NCBI RefSeq assembly: GCF_040081925.1
Contig: NZ_JBEBMF010000001.1
Coordinates: forward strand, 1,302,001 to 1,366,000
Direction: 5' to 3'
Length of the DNA stretch: 64,000 bases
From: Mesorhizobium_K quangtriensis
GTDB taxonomy: Bacteria; Pseudomonadota; Alphaproteobacteria; Rhizobiales; Rhizobiaceae
The notes under the pieces were generated by a model that was not told the DNA's origin, did not search any database, and was given only the letters and a program-made list of their open reading frames with translations. Each line of letters starts with the position of its first letter. The first letter of the stretch is position 1. Positions 16,429-25,108 of the stretch are shown here, one piece after another. Made by a program: the position numbers and the translations under genes.

Positions 16429-17214
16429 ATGCCGCTTGCCCTGAAAACTTGCTCGACGATCTCCGAAGCCGGCACCGCTCTGAAGGAGGCCGGCACGCGC
16501 TATCTTGGGGGCGGGACGTTGGTTGTCCGCGCGGCCAATGAAGGCGACGTTTCGATCTCCATGCTGGTCCGCTCGACCGATCCGGTGCTGTCCTCGATAT
16601 CGATCGACGATGGCCGTGCAACGCTCGGCGCGTCCGTCACCATGTCGGCAGTCGCGCGACATCCCGGCCTGTTTTCGATCGCCAAGGCCGCGAGGTCAGT
16701 CGGTGGTCCTGCGATCCGCAACATGGCGACCGTTGGCGGCAATCTTTTCGCTGCGTCCCCGTATGGCGATTTCGCGGTCGCCCTACTGGCTCTGAATGCG
16801 ACGGTCCATACGACGGAAGGCCATCTGGGCATCGAGCAATTCCTGGCCAATCGCGACGGCAAGGTCGTCTCCGCAATCAGCTTCGACATACCGTCGGCTG
16901 ACCGCTTCCGCTTCGTGAAGGTATCGCGCGTCAAGCCGAAGGGGGTGTCGGTCCTCAGCATAGCCGCGCTGATCGAAGCTGGCGCGGGAAAGGTCAAGGA
17001 AGCAAGGATCGCGCTCGGCTGCATGGCGGATCGTCCGATCCGCGCCAGTGCTGCCGAGAAAGCGCTCGCCGGTGCAGCGCTGACGGAGGAGGGCGTTGCG
17101 CCGGCGGTGGCCGCTATCGGCGAGGGCACCCGCCCGATGACCGACGCGATCGCAAGCGCATGGTACCGAGGGGAGGTGCTTCCCGTGCACTTCCGCCGCC
17201 TGTTGCTGGAGTAG
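16429..17214 (+). CDS. Molybdenum hydroxylase FAD-binding (medium) subunit, CoxM/CutM family
   Basis: 261 residues, slightly short for the family (about 280). Seen are the FAD-binding segments YLGGGTLVVRAANEG and ATVGGNLFAASPYGDFAV, and a C-terminal CO dehydrogenase flavoprotein domain (KVSRVKPKGVSVLSIAALIEA). It transfers electrons from the iron-sulfur subunit to the final acceptor. A GGAGG lies just upstream. It is followed 42 bases later by the 2Fe-2S subunit, so subunit order is M-S-L. Confidence 0.92.
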   Translation: MPLALKTCSTISEAGTALKEAGTRYLGGGTLVVRAANEGDVSISMLVRSTDPVLSSISIDDGRATLGASVTMSAVARHPGLFSIAKAARSVGGPAIRNMATVGGNLFAASPYGDFAVALLALNATVHTTEGHLGIEQFLANRDGKVVSAISFDIPSADRFRFVKVSRVKPKGVSVLSIAALIEAGAGKVKEARIALGCMADRPIRASAAEKALAGAALTEEGVAPAVAAIGEGTRPMTDAIASAWYRGEVLPVHFRRLLLE

Positions 17215-17256
17215 CAGGCGCGGAAGAATGCGGACAGCACGCCACAGGGAGGAAAG

Positions 17257-17739
17257 ATGGCGAAGGTTCCGGTCCAGTTCACGCTGAACGGTGAAGAAAA
17301 GGCCGAGTTTGTCGACGGTGGCTCGACCTTGCTGAAGGTGTTGCGCGACAAGGTGGGCGACACATCGGCGAAGGGCGGCTGCCAGCAGGGCACCTGCGGT
17401 TCCTGCTCGGTCATCATAGACGGCGAGTTGAGGCTTTCCTGCCTGACGCTCGCCGAAACCTGCAGCGGGGCTGAAATCCGGACTACGGGCGGCCTGGCGA
17501 CGGACGGCGTCCTGCATCCGGTGCAACGCGCCTTCATGGACGAATTCGCGGCGCAGTGCGGTTTCTGCACGCCGGGCATGATCATGGCTGCAAAGGTGCT
17601 GCTCGACCGCAACCCGAACCCCTCTCGCGAAGATGTCGTCGAGGCGCTGTCCGGAAATGTCTGCCGCTGCACCGGCTACGAGCCGATCATCCGCGCCGTG
17701 CTGACGGCGGCCCGCTCCAATTCGCAGAACGCGGCGTGA
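17257..17739 (+). CDS. Molybdenum hydroxylase 2Fe-2S (small) subunit, CoxS family
   Basis: 160 residues with both expected [2Fe-2S] sites: the plant-ferredoxin-type set in GCQQGTCGSCSVIIDG plus a later cysteine (SCLTL), and the four-helix domain set in CGFCTPGM and CRCTGYEP. These relay electrons from the molybdenum centre to FAD. The length and motifs are standard. It sits eight bases before the first half of the molybdopterin subunit. Confidence 0.96.
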   Translation: MAKVPVQFTLNGEEKAEFVDGGSTLLKVLRDKVGDTSAKGGCQQGTCGSCSVIIDGELRLSCLTLAETCSGAEIRTTGGLATDGVLHPVQRAFMDEFAAQCGFCTPGMIMAAKVLLDRNPNPSREDVVEALSGNVCRCTGYEPIIRAVLTAARSNSQNAA

Positions 17740-17746
17740 GGTCCAG

Positions 17747-19111
17747 ATGAAACTCGCGAAAAGCTATTTCGCCGACCAGCGCACCGACGATCTCAACGAG
17801 ATCGGGCAGGGGCTGCCGCGCTCCGACGTGCCGGGCCACGTTACCGGCAAGACAACCTACTTCGCCGACCGCACCTTTCCCGGCATGCTCTATCTCCGGA
17901 TGGTGCGCAGCCCCCATCATCACGCGCGCATCAAGAACGTCGATCTCTCGGAAGCGGAGAAGCATCCCGGCGTCCATCGCATCCTCACGCACAAGGACAT
18001 TCCGCATAACCTCTACACCATCCTGATCCTGATCCAGGTAGGGCCGGAGGACGAGCATGTGCTGGCCGAGGACAAGGTGCGGTGGAGGGGCGAGGCCGTC
18101 GTCGCCGTGCTGGCCGACAGCGAGCGCGCGGCCAATGAAGCCGCCGCCAAGGTGAAGGTTGAATACGAAGTGCTGCCTGATGTCCTGGACATCGACGCAG
18201 CACTTGCTCCGGGTGCGCCCATCGTCAACGAGCACCATGGCCAAAACTACTACATGTACGACAGCGGCCAGTCGCGGAAGGTGCGTTACGGCGACGTCGA
18301 CAAAGGCTTTGCCGAGGCCGACCACATCCTCGAACAGACCTACTATTCATCGCCCATCGAACAGGCGCCGATGGAGACGACCGGCTGTATCGTGACGCCC
18401 GACGGCAACGACCGCTTCACCTGCTACACCAACACCCAGGCGATGTTCTTCACGCTCGACAACACGTCGATCATCCTGCAGATGCCGGGCCACAAGCTTC
18501 ACATGGTCGGCGGCACAGTCGGCGGCGGCTTTGGCGGCAAGGTCGATGTTACCGTCGAGCCCATTGCGATCCTCGCCGCCAAGCTGACGGGACGGCCGGT
18601 TTCCTTCATCTACAGCCGCTACGAGGAGATGCAGGTTTCCTCACCGCGCGCCGCCGAAAAGATTGTGCTCAAGGACGGCGTCATGAAGGACGGCCGCATC
18701 GTCGCGCGGCAGGTCTGGGGCTATACCGACGCCGGCGCCTATTCGCGCCACTCGCCCTACGGCGCCCAGAAGGGCGCGGCGCACTATCCCGGCCCGTATA
18801 CGATCCCGAACGTCTGGGTCGACACATGGTGCGTCTACACCAACCGCACCCCGTCCTCGGCCATGCGCGGCTTTGGCGTCACCATCGCCGATTTCGCGCT
18901 GGAAGTGCAGATGGACAAGCTGGCGCGCCTCATCGGCATGGACCCGCTGGAGTTCCGTTTCATCAACGCCTACCGCGACGGCGACATGAAGGCACACCGC
19001 CAACCGACGAGCGGAGCAGCCCTCATCGAATGCATGCAGGAGGCTTCCCGTGTGGCCAATTGGCCGGTCGCGGAAAAGTATCTCGGCATGTCGTCCTACA
19101 AGGAGGTTTGA
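17747..19111 (+). CDS. Molybdenum hydroxylase large subunit, N-terminal half as a separate protein
   Basis: 454 residues (about 50 kDa) matching the first part of the 780-800 residue xanthine dehydrogenase/CoxL-type subunit. It has the NTR substrate-side domain (RSDVPGHVTGKTTYFADRTF, LYLRMVRSPHHHARIKNVD) and the molybdopterin contact GGTVGGGFGGKVDVTVEP, and it ends shortly after AMRGFGVTIADFALEVQMD. It stops at KYLGMSSYKEV with a normal TGA, and the next gene supplies the rest. The split resembles clostridial nicotinate dehydrogenase, which has 50 and 37 kDa molybdopterin subunits. The substrate hydroxylated is unknown. Confidence 0.92.
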   Translation: MKLAKSYFADQRTDDLNEIGQGLPRSDVPGHVTGKTTYFADRTFPGMLYLRMVRSPHHHARIKNVDLSEAEKHPGVHRILTHKDIPHNLYTILILIQVGPEDEHVLAEDKVRWRGEAVVAVLADSERAANEAAAKVKVEYEVLPDVLDIDAALAPGAPIVNEHHGQNYYMYDSGQSRKVRYGDVDKGFAEADHILEQTYYSSPIEQAPMETTGCIVTPDGNDRFTCYTNTQAMFFTLDNTSIILQMPGHKLHMVGGTVGGGFGGKVDVTVEPIAILAAKLTGRPVSFIYSRYEEMQVSSPRAAEKIVLKDGVMKDGRIVARQVWGYTDAGAYSRHSPYGAQKGAAHYPGPYTIPNVWVDTWCVYTNRTPSSAMRGFGVTIADFALEVQMDKLARLIGMDPLEFRFINAYRDGDMKAHRQPTSGAALIECMQEASRVANWPVAEKYLGMSSYKEV

Positions 19112-19114
19112 GCC

Positions 19115-20119
19115 ATGACGATCCGGCGTGGCCGCGGCGTTGCGGCGGTCAACTACCCGACAGGCATGAACCTCGGTGGCGATCCCAGCCAGGCGCTGGT
19201 CCACTCGACGCCAACAGGCAATTTCATGGTCACGCTTTCGTCGGTCGATCTGGGGCAGGGCCTCAAGCAGGTGATGGCGCAGATTTGCGCCGAGACGATC
19301 GGCGTGAAGACCGAGCAGGTCATCATCGACACCGCCGACACCGATACCGGCCCGCACTGCATGGGCACGTTTGCCTCGCGCGGCACCCACCGCATCGGCA
19401 ACGCCGTCATCCAGGCGGCCCGGGAAGCCCGGCAGGTGATGCTGGAGGTCGCTGCCGAGGCACTTGAAGTCGATGCCGGTGACCTCGATACCGACGGTGA
19501 AGGCAACATCCACGTCAAGGGCGCGCCACAGAAATCGATCTCGATCTTCGACACCGCGCTGATGGCGCATTTCAAGCTGGGCCGCTCGATCTCGGGTCGC
19601 GGCATGTTCCTCGTCCCGCGCTCCTACCCCGAGGTGGAGACGGGAGCCATGAAGCCGTCCACCTGCTATGCGCATGCCTGTACGGTTGCCGAAGTGGATG
19701 TCGATGACGAGACCGGCGAGGTGACGGTTATCTCCATGAAGAACGTCTTCGAGATCGGCCGCGCGCTTAATCCGAAGATGGTCGAGCAGCAACTCGTCGG
19801 CGGTTCGTGGATGGGTATTTCTCATGCGCTGTACGAGACGACCGAGCCCTACTATCCGGCGCGCGATCACGCCGGCACCGACTTCAACGAATATCTGATG
19901 CCGGGGCCGGGCGACATCGCGCCGACCGAGATCATCGTGCTTGAGCGTCCGGCCGAGGATGGACCATACGGCGCAAAGGGGCCGGGGGAGATGTGCGCCA
20001 ATCCGCAGATTCCGGCGCTCGCTAACGCGATCTTCGATGCCGTCGGCGTTCGCATCGACATGATGCCGATCACACCCGAACGCATCCTGCGCGCACTCAA
20101 GGAACAGCGGGCGGCCTAG
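19115..20119 (+). CDS. Molybdenum hydroxylase large subunit, C-terminal half as a separate protein
   Basis: 334 residues (about 36 kDa), continuing the large subunit where the previous gene ends. It has VDLGQGLKQVMAQICAETIG and GTFASRGTHRIGNAVIQAA cofactor contacts, and the catalytic glutamate in GAKGPGEMCANP, followed by the usual family C-terminus (FDAVGVRIDMMPITPERILRAL). An AAGGAGGT Shine-Dalgarno precedes its ATG, across the end of the upstream gene, so it is translated on its own and is not a frameshift product. The two halves should assemble into one active site. Confidence 0.92.
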   Translation: MTIRRGRGVAAVNYPTGMNLGGDPSQALVHSTPTGNFMVTLSSVDLGQGLKQVMAQICAETIGVKTEQVIIDTADTDTGPHCMGTFASRGTHRIGNAVIQAAREARQVMLEVAAEALEVDAGDLDTDGEGNIHVKGAPQKSISIFDTALMAHFKLGRSISGRGMFLVPRSYPEVETGAMKPSTCYAHACTVAEVDVDDETGEVTVISMKNVFEIGRALNPKMVEQQLVGGSWMGISHALYETTEPYYPARDHAGTDFNEYLMPGPGDIAPTEIIVLERPAEDGPYGAKGPGEMCANPQIPALANAIFDAVGVRIDMMPITPERILRALKEQRAA

Positions 20120-20121
20120 GC

Positions 20122-21000
20122 GTGACCCGTCCTGCCTCCGAAGTTGCCGCTTCCCCGGAGTCGCTTGCCTCCGGCCTCGCCGCGATGAACTACCTCGCCG
20201 ACGAGGGACTGGCGACGGCAATCTTCCTGGCCATCCGCCTCGGCAAGCCGCTGCTGCTGGAAGGCGCCCCCGGTGTCGGCAAGACGGAAGCCGCGAAGGC
20301 GATTGCAAAACTTCTCTCGCGCGATCTCGTCCGCCTGCAGTGTTACGAAGGCATCGACGCGGCCCACGCACTCTATGAATGGAACTACCAGCGCCAGTTG
20401 CTCGCTATCCGTCAGGCGGGCGAACGCGAGGTCGACATCTACGACGACCGCTTCCTGATCGCGCGTCCGCTGCTTCAGGTCCTGCAGCAACCGGAAAGTC
20501 GGGTCCTGTTGGTGGACGAGATCGACCGTTCTGATCATGAGTTCGAAGCGTTGCTTCTCGAATTCCTGTCCGATTTCCAGATCACGATTCCCGAGCGCGG
20601 CACGCTCGCCGCATCCGGCCAGCCGCTGGTCTTGCTCACCTCCAACCGCACGCGCGAACTTGCCGAGGCGTTGCGCCGCCGCTGCGTCTACCACTGGATT
20701 TCCTATCCCGATGCCGAGTGTGAGGCTGCGATTATCATGCTGCGCGCCGGCGACGTGGCAGAGGCCACCGCGCGCGCGGTCGCGAAGGCAGTCGGCGAAA
20801 TCCGCCAGAAGCCGCTGGCAAAGCCACCCGGCATCGCCGAGGCGGTCGAGTGGGCGAATGCGGCGACCGTGCTCGAAAAGGGCGGCAGCCCATGGCCGGA
20901 AGCGTTTCGCCGTGCGCTCGGCGTGTTGATCAAGGACGAGGAGGACATCTCCTTCCTCGACCCCGAGCTGAGTCGCATCCTCGAAAGGGCGATGGCGTGA
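20122..21000 (+). CDS. MoxR family AAA+ ATPase (CoxD-like)
   Basis: 292 residues starting at GTG. Walker A is LLLEGAPGVGKTEAAKAIAKLL, Walker B is SRVLLVDEIDRSDHEFEALLLEFL, and sensor LTSNRTRELAEALRRRC with its arginine finger follows. MoxR proteins work with VWA proteins as chaperones. CoxD of this family activates the molybdenum-copper site of CO dehydrogenase, so a role in maturing the neighbouring molybdenum enzyme fits. Its stop overlaps the GTG of the VWA gene. Confidence 0.9.
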   Translation: MTRPASEVAASPESLASGLAAMNYLADEGLATAIFLAIRLGKPLLLEGAPGVGKTEAAKAIAKLLSRDLVRLQCYEGIDAAHALYEWNYQRQLLAIRQAGEREVDIYDDRFLIARPLLQVLQQPESRVLLVDEIDRSDHEFEALLLEFLSDFQITIPERGTLAASGQPLVLLTSNRTRELAEALRRRCVYHWISYPDAECEAAIIMLRAGDVAEATARAVAKAVGEIRQKPLAKPPGIAEAVEWANAATVLEKGGSPWPEAFRRALGVLIKDEEDISFLDPELSRILERAMA

Positions 21001-22127
21001 CCTCGCTTCCCCGTGGCGCACGTCCCTTCGCGGATTTTGCGCGGCATCTGCGGCGGTTCGGCTTCGCGGTGGCCGGCGAGCAGGCGATCGCTTTCATGCA
21101 GAGTGTCACCCTGCTCGGGCCGCGCTCAATGGAGGATATCCGGCAGGCTGCGCTGGCAACGCTCGGTCCTCCGCACGACCGCATCGCGGAGTTCGACGCG
21201 CTCTTCCGCAGCTTCTTTTATGGGGAAGCGACGGTCACGGTCGATGCCGAAAGTGACGAGGATACCGAAATCAAGGACGACAACGGCGTCGAGCGGGAAG
21301 GGGAGCAACTGGAACTCCAGCAGGAACACAGCGGCGAATCCGCCTCCCCGCTGGAACAGCTTGGCCGACGGACCTTCTTGAATGAGGAGAGCCCACTAGT
21401 GGCGTTCCGAAGAGAGCTGCCGTCGGCGTTGCCGCAGCGCCGCTCGTTCCGGCCGGTGCGGACACGCTCGCGCGGCTCGCTCGACCTAAGGCGCGCGCTG
21501 CGCGCGATCGTCCGCGCGGATGGCGACGTGCCTGCCCCGCCGTTCCGACGCCGGCCAACCATATCCCGCAAGCTTCTGATTCTGATTGATATCTCCGGGT
21601 CGATGAAGCTGCATACGGACGATTATCTCAAGCTCGCCCATGCCGCTGTGCAGGCGGCCGATCGCGTTGAGGTCTTCACGCTGGGAACGCGGCTGACCCG
21701 CATCACGCGGGACCTGCGCGTTCGTGATTGCGCAGGGTCGCTGGAGCGCGTCGCAGCACTTGTCGAGGATTGGGACGGCGGCACGCGCATCGGGCCGACG
21801 CTCTCGGCTTTCCTGTCGGTGCCGCGTTTCGCAGCCTTCGCGCGGGGAGCAGCAATCGTAATGCTGTCGGATGGGTTGGAGCGTGGCGACCATGCCGAGC
21901 TGGAAACCGCGATCCGCCGGCTTGGCGCACGCGCCTTTCGCCTTTCCCTCGCCACGCCACTCGCGGGCGATCCGCGCTTTGCGCCGAGGACCGCGGCGCT
22001 AAAGGCGATCCTGCCGCATCTCGACGATCTGGTGGATGGCTCGTCGCTGCCGCGCCTGAGCCAATTCATGCTGACGCTGGCGCGGCCTGCCCCGTCGGCG
22101 GAAGCGGTCTGGAAAAGGAGGGCCTGA
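20997..22127 (+). CDS. VWA domain protein, CoxE-like partner of MoxR
   Basis: 376 residues from a GTG that overlaps the MoxR stop (GTGA). The C-terminal von Willebrand A domain has the metal site DISGSMKLHTDDYLKLAHAA, the later DWDGGTRIGPTL threonine/aspartate region and VMLSDGLERGD. The N-terminal half is mixed, with an acidic, E/Q-rich linker (about 80-120). CoxE-type proteins pair with CoxD to insert or modify the metal centre of CoxL-type enzymes. The next gene starts on the last base of the stop codon. Confidence 0.9.
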   Translation: MTSLPRGARPFADFARHLRRFGFAVAGEQAIAFMQSVTLLGPRSMEDIRQAALATLGPPHDRIAEFDALFRSFFYGEATVTVDAESDEDTEIKDDNGVEREGEQLELQQEHSGESASPLEQLGRRTFLNEESPLVAFRRELPSALPQRRSFRPVRTRSRGSLDLRRALRAIVRADGDVPAPPFRRRPTISRKLLILIDISGSMKLHTDDYLKLAHAAVQAADRVEVFTLGTRLTRITRDLRVRDCAGSLERVAALVEDWDGGTRIGPTLSAFLSVPRFAAFARGAAIVMLSDGLERGDHAELETAIRRLGARAFRLSLATPLAGDPRFAPRTAALKAILPHLDDLVDGSSLPRLSQFMLTLARPAPSAEAVWKRRA

Positions 22128-23014
22128 TGCAGAAGGCGATCGATTCCCACTTCCATATCTGGCGCCAGAAGGACCAGCCCTGGCTCGCCGGCCCGATGGT
22201 GCCGCGCATCTTCGGGCCCTACGAGGCGATCCGGCGCGACTATCCGATCGAGGAATTCCTCGCCGACCAGCAGGGCTCCGGTGTCGAGAAGGCGGTCTAT
22301 GTGCAGACCAACTGGGCCAAGGAGGATTTCGAGAATGAGGTCGCCTTACTGAGCGACACGGCTAAGGCGAGCGGCTGGCCGCATGCGATCGTCGGTTATG
22401 CGGACATGACCGTGGACGATGTGCGTCCGCAGATTGATCGGCTGGTGAAATATCCGCTGCTGCGCGGCGTGCGGATGCAACTCCACTGGCACGAGACGCC
22501 GGCCTTCCGTTTCGCCCGATCGGCGGACCAGGTGATCGACCCCGCAGTGAAGAAAAACGTCGCGCGGCTTAAGGATTACGGCCTTTCCTTCGACCTGCAG
22601 CTCTTCCCGGCGCAGATGAAGGACGGACTGGAGCTCGTCGGCGAGAACCGCGAAACGAACTTTGTCCTGACCCACACCGGGATGCTGACCGATCTGGCGG
22701 AACCGGTTGTCGAGGAGTGGAAAGCTGGTTTGCGGACGCTGGCGCAGGCGCCCAATCTCTATGCCAAGCTTTCCGGCCTTGGCACCTTCGTTCATCGCAA
22801 CGACCCGGACGTGATCGGCGCTGTGGTCGATAACGCAATCGACATCCTCGGCAGCGACCATCTGATGTTCGGCTCCAATTTCCCGATCGAAAAACTCTGG
22901 ACCACGCATGCCGAGCTGATCGCGGCCCATCGCAAGGCGGTCTCGAAGCACGGGGCGAAGGCCGAGGCCGACATCTTCTGGAATACGGCCGAGCGCGTCT
23001 ACCGGCCGGCCTGA
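22127..23014 (+). CDS. Amidohydrolase family protein (metal-dependent TIM-barrel hydrolase)
   Basis: 295 residues beginning AIDSHFHIWRQKDQPWLAGP, the DxHxH-type metal motif of the amidohydrolase_2 group that includes 2-pyrone-4,6-dicarboxylate and sugar-lactone hydrolases. Later motifs are VLTHTGM and GSDHLMFGSNFPIEKLW, with the final aspartate-histidine region typical of the fold. It probably hydrolyses a lactone or amide made after ring or side-chain hydroxylation. It is translationally coupled to the VWA gene, with an AAGGAGG upstream. Confidence 0.9.
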   Translation: MQKAIDSHFHIWRQKDQPWLAGPMVPRIFGPYEAIRRDYPIEEFLADQQGSGVEKAVYVQTNWAKEDFENEVALLSDTAKASGWPHAIVGYADMTVDDVRPQIDRLVKYPLLRGVRMQLHWHETPAFRFARSADQVIDPAVKKNVARLKDYGLSFDLQLFPAQMKDGLELVGENRETNFVLTHTGMLTDLAEPVVEEWKAGLRTLAQAPNLYAKLSGLGTFVHRNDPDVIGAVVDNAIDILGSDHLMFGSNFPIEKLWTTHAELIAAHRKAVSKHGAKAEADIFWNTAERVYRPA

Positions 23015-23130
23015 TCCCGAGCTGACCTGAGGGTAACTGCCGCAACGGCGACACGCGACGACGCGCAGCTATTGCGCAAAGGCTGCCGTCCTGTGCTATG
23101 TCGCTGCCGGAAAGATCGAAGAGGATATCC

Positions 23131-24558
23131 ATGAGCAATCATCTGAAGTTCTACATCGACGGCAAATGGGTCGACCCGGTCAAGCCGGCTGTCCTCGACG
23201 TGATCGATCCGTCGACCGAAGAAGCCTATACGCAGATTTCCGTTGGCTCGGCCGCCGATGTCAATCTCGCCGTCGCCGCCGCCAAGGCGGCGTTCCCGTC
23301 ATTTTCCGTGACCACAAAGGCCGAGCGCCTGACGCTCCTGCGGCGCATCCTCGAGGTCTACAACGAGCGCTACGAAGACATCGCGCAGGCCATCAGCTAC
23401 GAGATGGGCGCTCCCATCACCTGGGCGCGCGAGGCGCAGGCCTATGCCGGTCAGGGGCACATGGAAGCCACCATCAAGGCGTTCGAGAACTATGAACTCA
23501 CCGAGCGTCGCGGCACCACCATGGTGGTCAAGGAGCCGATCGGCGTCTGCGCGCTGATCACGCCTTGGAACTGGCCGCTCAACCAGATCGTCTGCAAGGT
23601 CGCGCCCGCCATTGCTGCTGGCTGCACGGTGGTGCTGAAGCCGTCGGAAATCGCGCCGATTTCCGGCATCATCTTCTCGGAAGTGATGCATGCCGCAGGC
23701 ACGCCCAAGGGCGTCTACAACATGGTCAACGGAACCGGCCCTGATGTCGGCCAGGTCATGGCCGGCCACCCGGACGTCGACATGGTGTCCTTCACCGGCT
23801 CGACGCGCGCGGGCACCATAGTCGCCGAGACGGCGGCGAAGACAGTCAAGCGCGTGTCGCAGGAACTTGGCGGCAAGTCGGCCAACATCATCCTGCCCGA
23901 CGCCGATTTCGAGAAGGCCGTCCGCAAGGGCGTGAACGCCTGCTTCGGCAACACCGGCCAGTCCTGCGATGCGCCGACCCGCATGCTGGTGCCAGCCGCC
24001 CGTCATGACGAGGCGCTGGAGATAGCCAAGAAGGCGGCCGAGGCACACAACACCGGCGACCCTCGTTCCGAGGAAACCCAGCTCGGCCCGGTCGTGAGCG
24101 AAATCCAGTTCAACAAGATCCAGGGCCTTATCGAAGCCGGCATCAAGGAAGGCGCGACGCTCGTGGCTGGCGGCCCCGGTCGTCCCGAGCACCTGAACCG
24201 CGGCTACTACATCCGCCCGACCGTGTTCGGCCACGTGAAGCCCGGCATGCGCATCGAGAAAGAAGAAATCTTCGGGCCTGTGTTGTCCGTCATCTCCTAC
24301 GAGACCGAGGACGAGGCGGTGGATATCGCCAATGACACGCTCTACGGGCTTGCCGGCTATGTCCAGTCCGAGAACATCGACCACGCCCGAGCGATCGCGT
24401 CCCGCATCCGCGCCGGTCAGGTCTCGATCAACTATCCCGACTGGGACCTCTACGCGCCGTTCGGCGGCTACAAGCAGTCGGGCAACGGCCGCGAATACGC
24501 CGACTGGGCGATCCACGATTTCCTGGAGATCAAGGGCATCATCGGCTACGGCGAATAA
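23131..24558 (+). CDS. NAD(P)-dependent aldehyde dehydrogenase
   Basis: 475 residues with the full ALDH set: CALITPWNWPLNQIVCKVAP, FTGSTRAGTIVAE, the general-base glutamate in QELGGKSANIIL, and the nucleophile Cys279 in GNTGQSCDAPTRM, then EEIFGPVLSVI and the C-terminal PFGGYKQSGNGREYADWAI. The ATG at 23131 has GAGGA upstream and gives the canonical N-terminus. It lies 116 bases after the amidohydrolase, with no terminator seen. The aldehyde is presumably an intermediate of the same unknown pathway. Confidence 0.95.
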   Translation: MSNHLKFYIDGKWVDPVKPAVLDVIDPSTEEAYTQISVGSAADVNLAVAAAKAAFPSFSVTTKAERLTLLRRILEVYNERYEDIAQAISYEMGAPITWAREAQAYAGQGHMEATIKAFENYELTERRGTTMVVKEPIGVCALITPWNWPLNQIVCKVAPAIAAGCTVVLKPSEIAPISGIIFSEVMHAAGTPKGVYNMVNGTGPDVGQVMAGHPDVDMVSFTGSTRAGTIVAETAAKTVKRVSQELGGKSANIILPDADFEKAVRKGVNACFGNTGQSCDAPTRMLVPAARHDEALEIAKKAAEAHNTGDPRSEETQLGPVVSEIQFNKIQGLIEAGIKEGATLVAGGPGRPEHLNRGYYIRPTVFGHVKPGMRIEKEEIFGPVLSVISYETEDEAVDIANDTLYGLAGYVQSENIDHARAIASRIRAGQVSINYPDWDLYAPFGGYKQSGNGREYADWAIHDFLEIKGIIGYGE

Positions 24559-24573
24559 AGTCGATCAGTCAAC

Positions 24574-24604
24574 AACGGCCGCGCCTTAGCTGGCGCGGCC
24601 GTTT
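24574..24604 (+). terminator. Terminator closing the molybdenum-hydroxylase/aldehyde dehydrogenase operon
   Basis: AACGGCCGCGCC and GGCGCGGCCGTT form a perfect 12-base stem with a 6-base loop, followed by TTCTATTTT. It lies between two converging operons; the left side has few A residues for the opposite direction, so it serves mainly the plus-strand genes. Confidence 0.85.
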
Positions 24605-24991
24605 CTATTTTGCCGGGCTGGCCAGCGGTTTCGACGCATCGACGACAAAGACGCTGAGCGCCTTCGCCGGCACGGAGCCGACGCTCTTCACGTCATGCGC
24701 AGCGCCGGGCGGTATGACGAAGGAGTCGCCCGGTTTCAGCGTGCGGTCGGGCTGGCCCTCCACCGACATGACGACTTCGCCCTGCAGCACGTAGCCGGTC
24801 TCGATGCCAGGATGCGTATGCAGGCCGGAAGAATGCCCCGGCGCGACTTCCGCCAGGCCGGTGACAGTTCTGTAGCCTTCCGGAAAGTCGATCGCCTGAA
24901 GCGGCGTGCGCTTGATGCCGGACGGCGCATCCTGCGCCAGCGCGGGCGCGCCCAGCATCACCAGAGCGACGAACAAGGCAGTCCTCAACAT
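24605..24991 (-). CDS. Exported cupin-domain protein
   Basis: 128 residues with a clear signal peptide (MLRTALFVALVMLGAPALAQ) and then a single cupin barrel: GHSSGLHTHPGIETGYVLQGEVVMSV supplies the metal-binding histidines and glutamate, and GDSFVIPPGAAHDVKSV the second motif. The ATG at 24991 has GGAGG upstream. Small periplasmic cupins of this type are common beside oxidative pathways; no reaction can be assigned. It is probably transcribed alone, since a terminator lies between it and the genes further upstream on this strand. Confidence 0.85.
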   Translation of the reverse strand: MLRTALFVALVMLGAPALAQDAPSGIKRTPLQAIDFPEGYRTVTGLAEVAPGHSSGLHTHPGIETGYVLQGEVVMSVEGQPDRTLKPGDSFVIPPGAAHDVKSVGSVPAKALSVFVVDASKPLASPAK

Positions 24992-25055
24992 GCGTTTTCC
25001 TCCTCGCAACAAAGCGAGACTACAGTGAAGCGCGTCGTCGCGCACCTGTGAGCAA

Positions 25056-25093
25056 GGAAAACCGGCCGCCCTTTCGGACGGCCGGCTTGTTTT
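25056..25093 (-). terminator. Terminator after the branched-chain-type binding-protein gene
   Basis: On the minus strand CCGGCCGTCCGAAAGGGCGGCCGG forms a tight GC stem closed by a GAAA-type loop and followed by TTTTCC. It lies 24-47 bases beyond the binding-protein stop and insulates the exported cupin gene. Confidence 0.8.
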
Positions 25094-25108
25094 GTGAGCT
25101 GGCGTCGC

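Noticed and set aside
19105..19120. Frameshift or nonsense error splitting the molybdenum subunit
   Set aside because: The second half has its own AAGGAGGT and ATG in the correct phase, both halves end and begin at domain borders, and a two-subunit precedent exists. Resequencing would still settle it.
18641..20371. A 576-codon open frame on the minus strand
   Set aside because: It is antisense to the split molybdenum large subunit, whose motifs are unmistakable; the predicted protein is arginine-rich and low in complexity.
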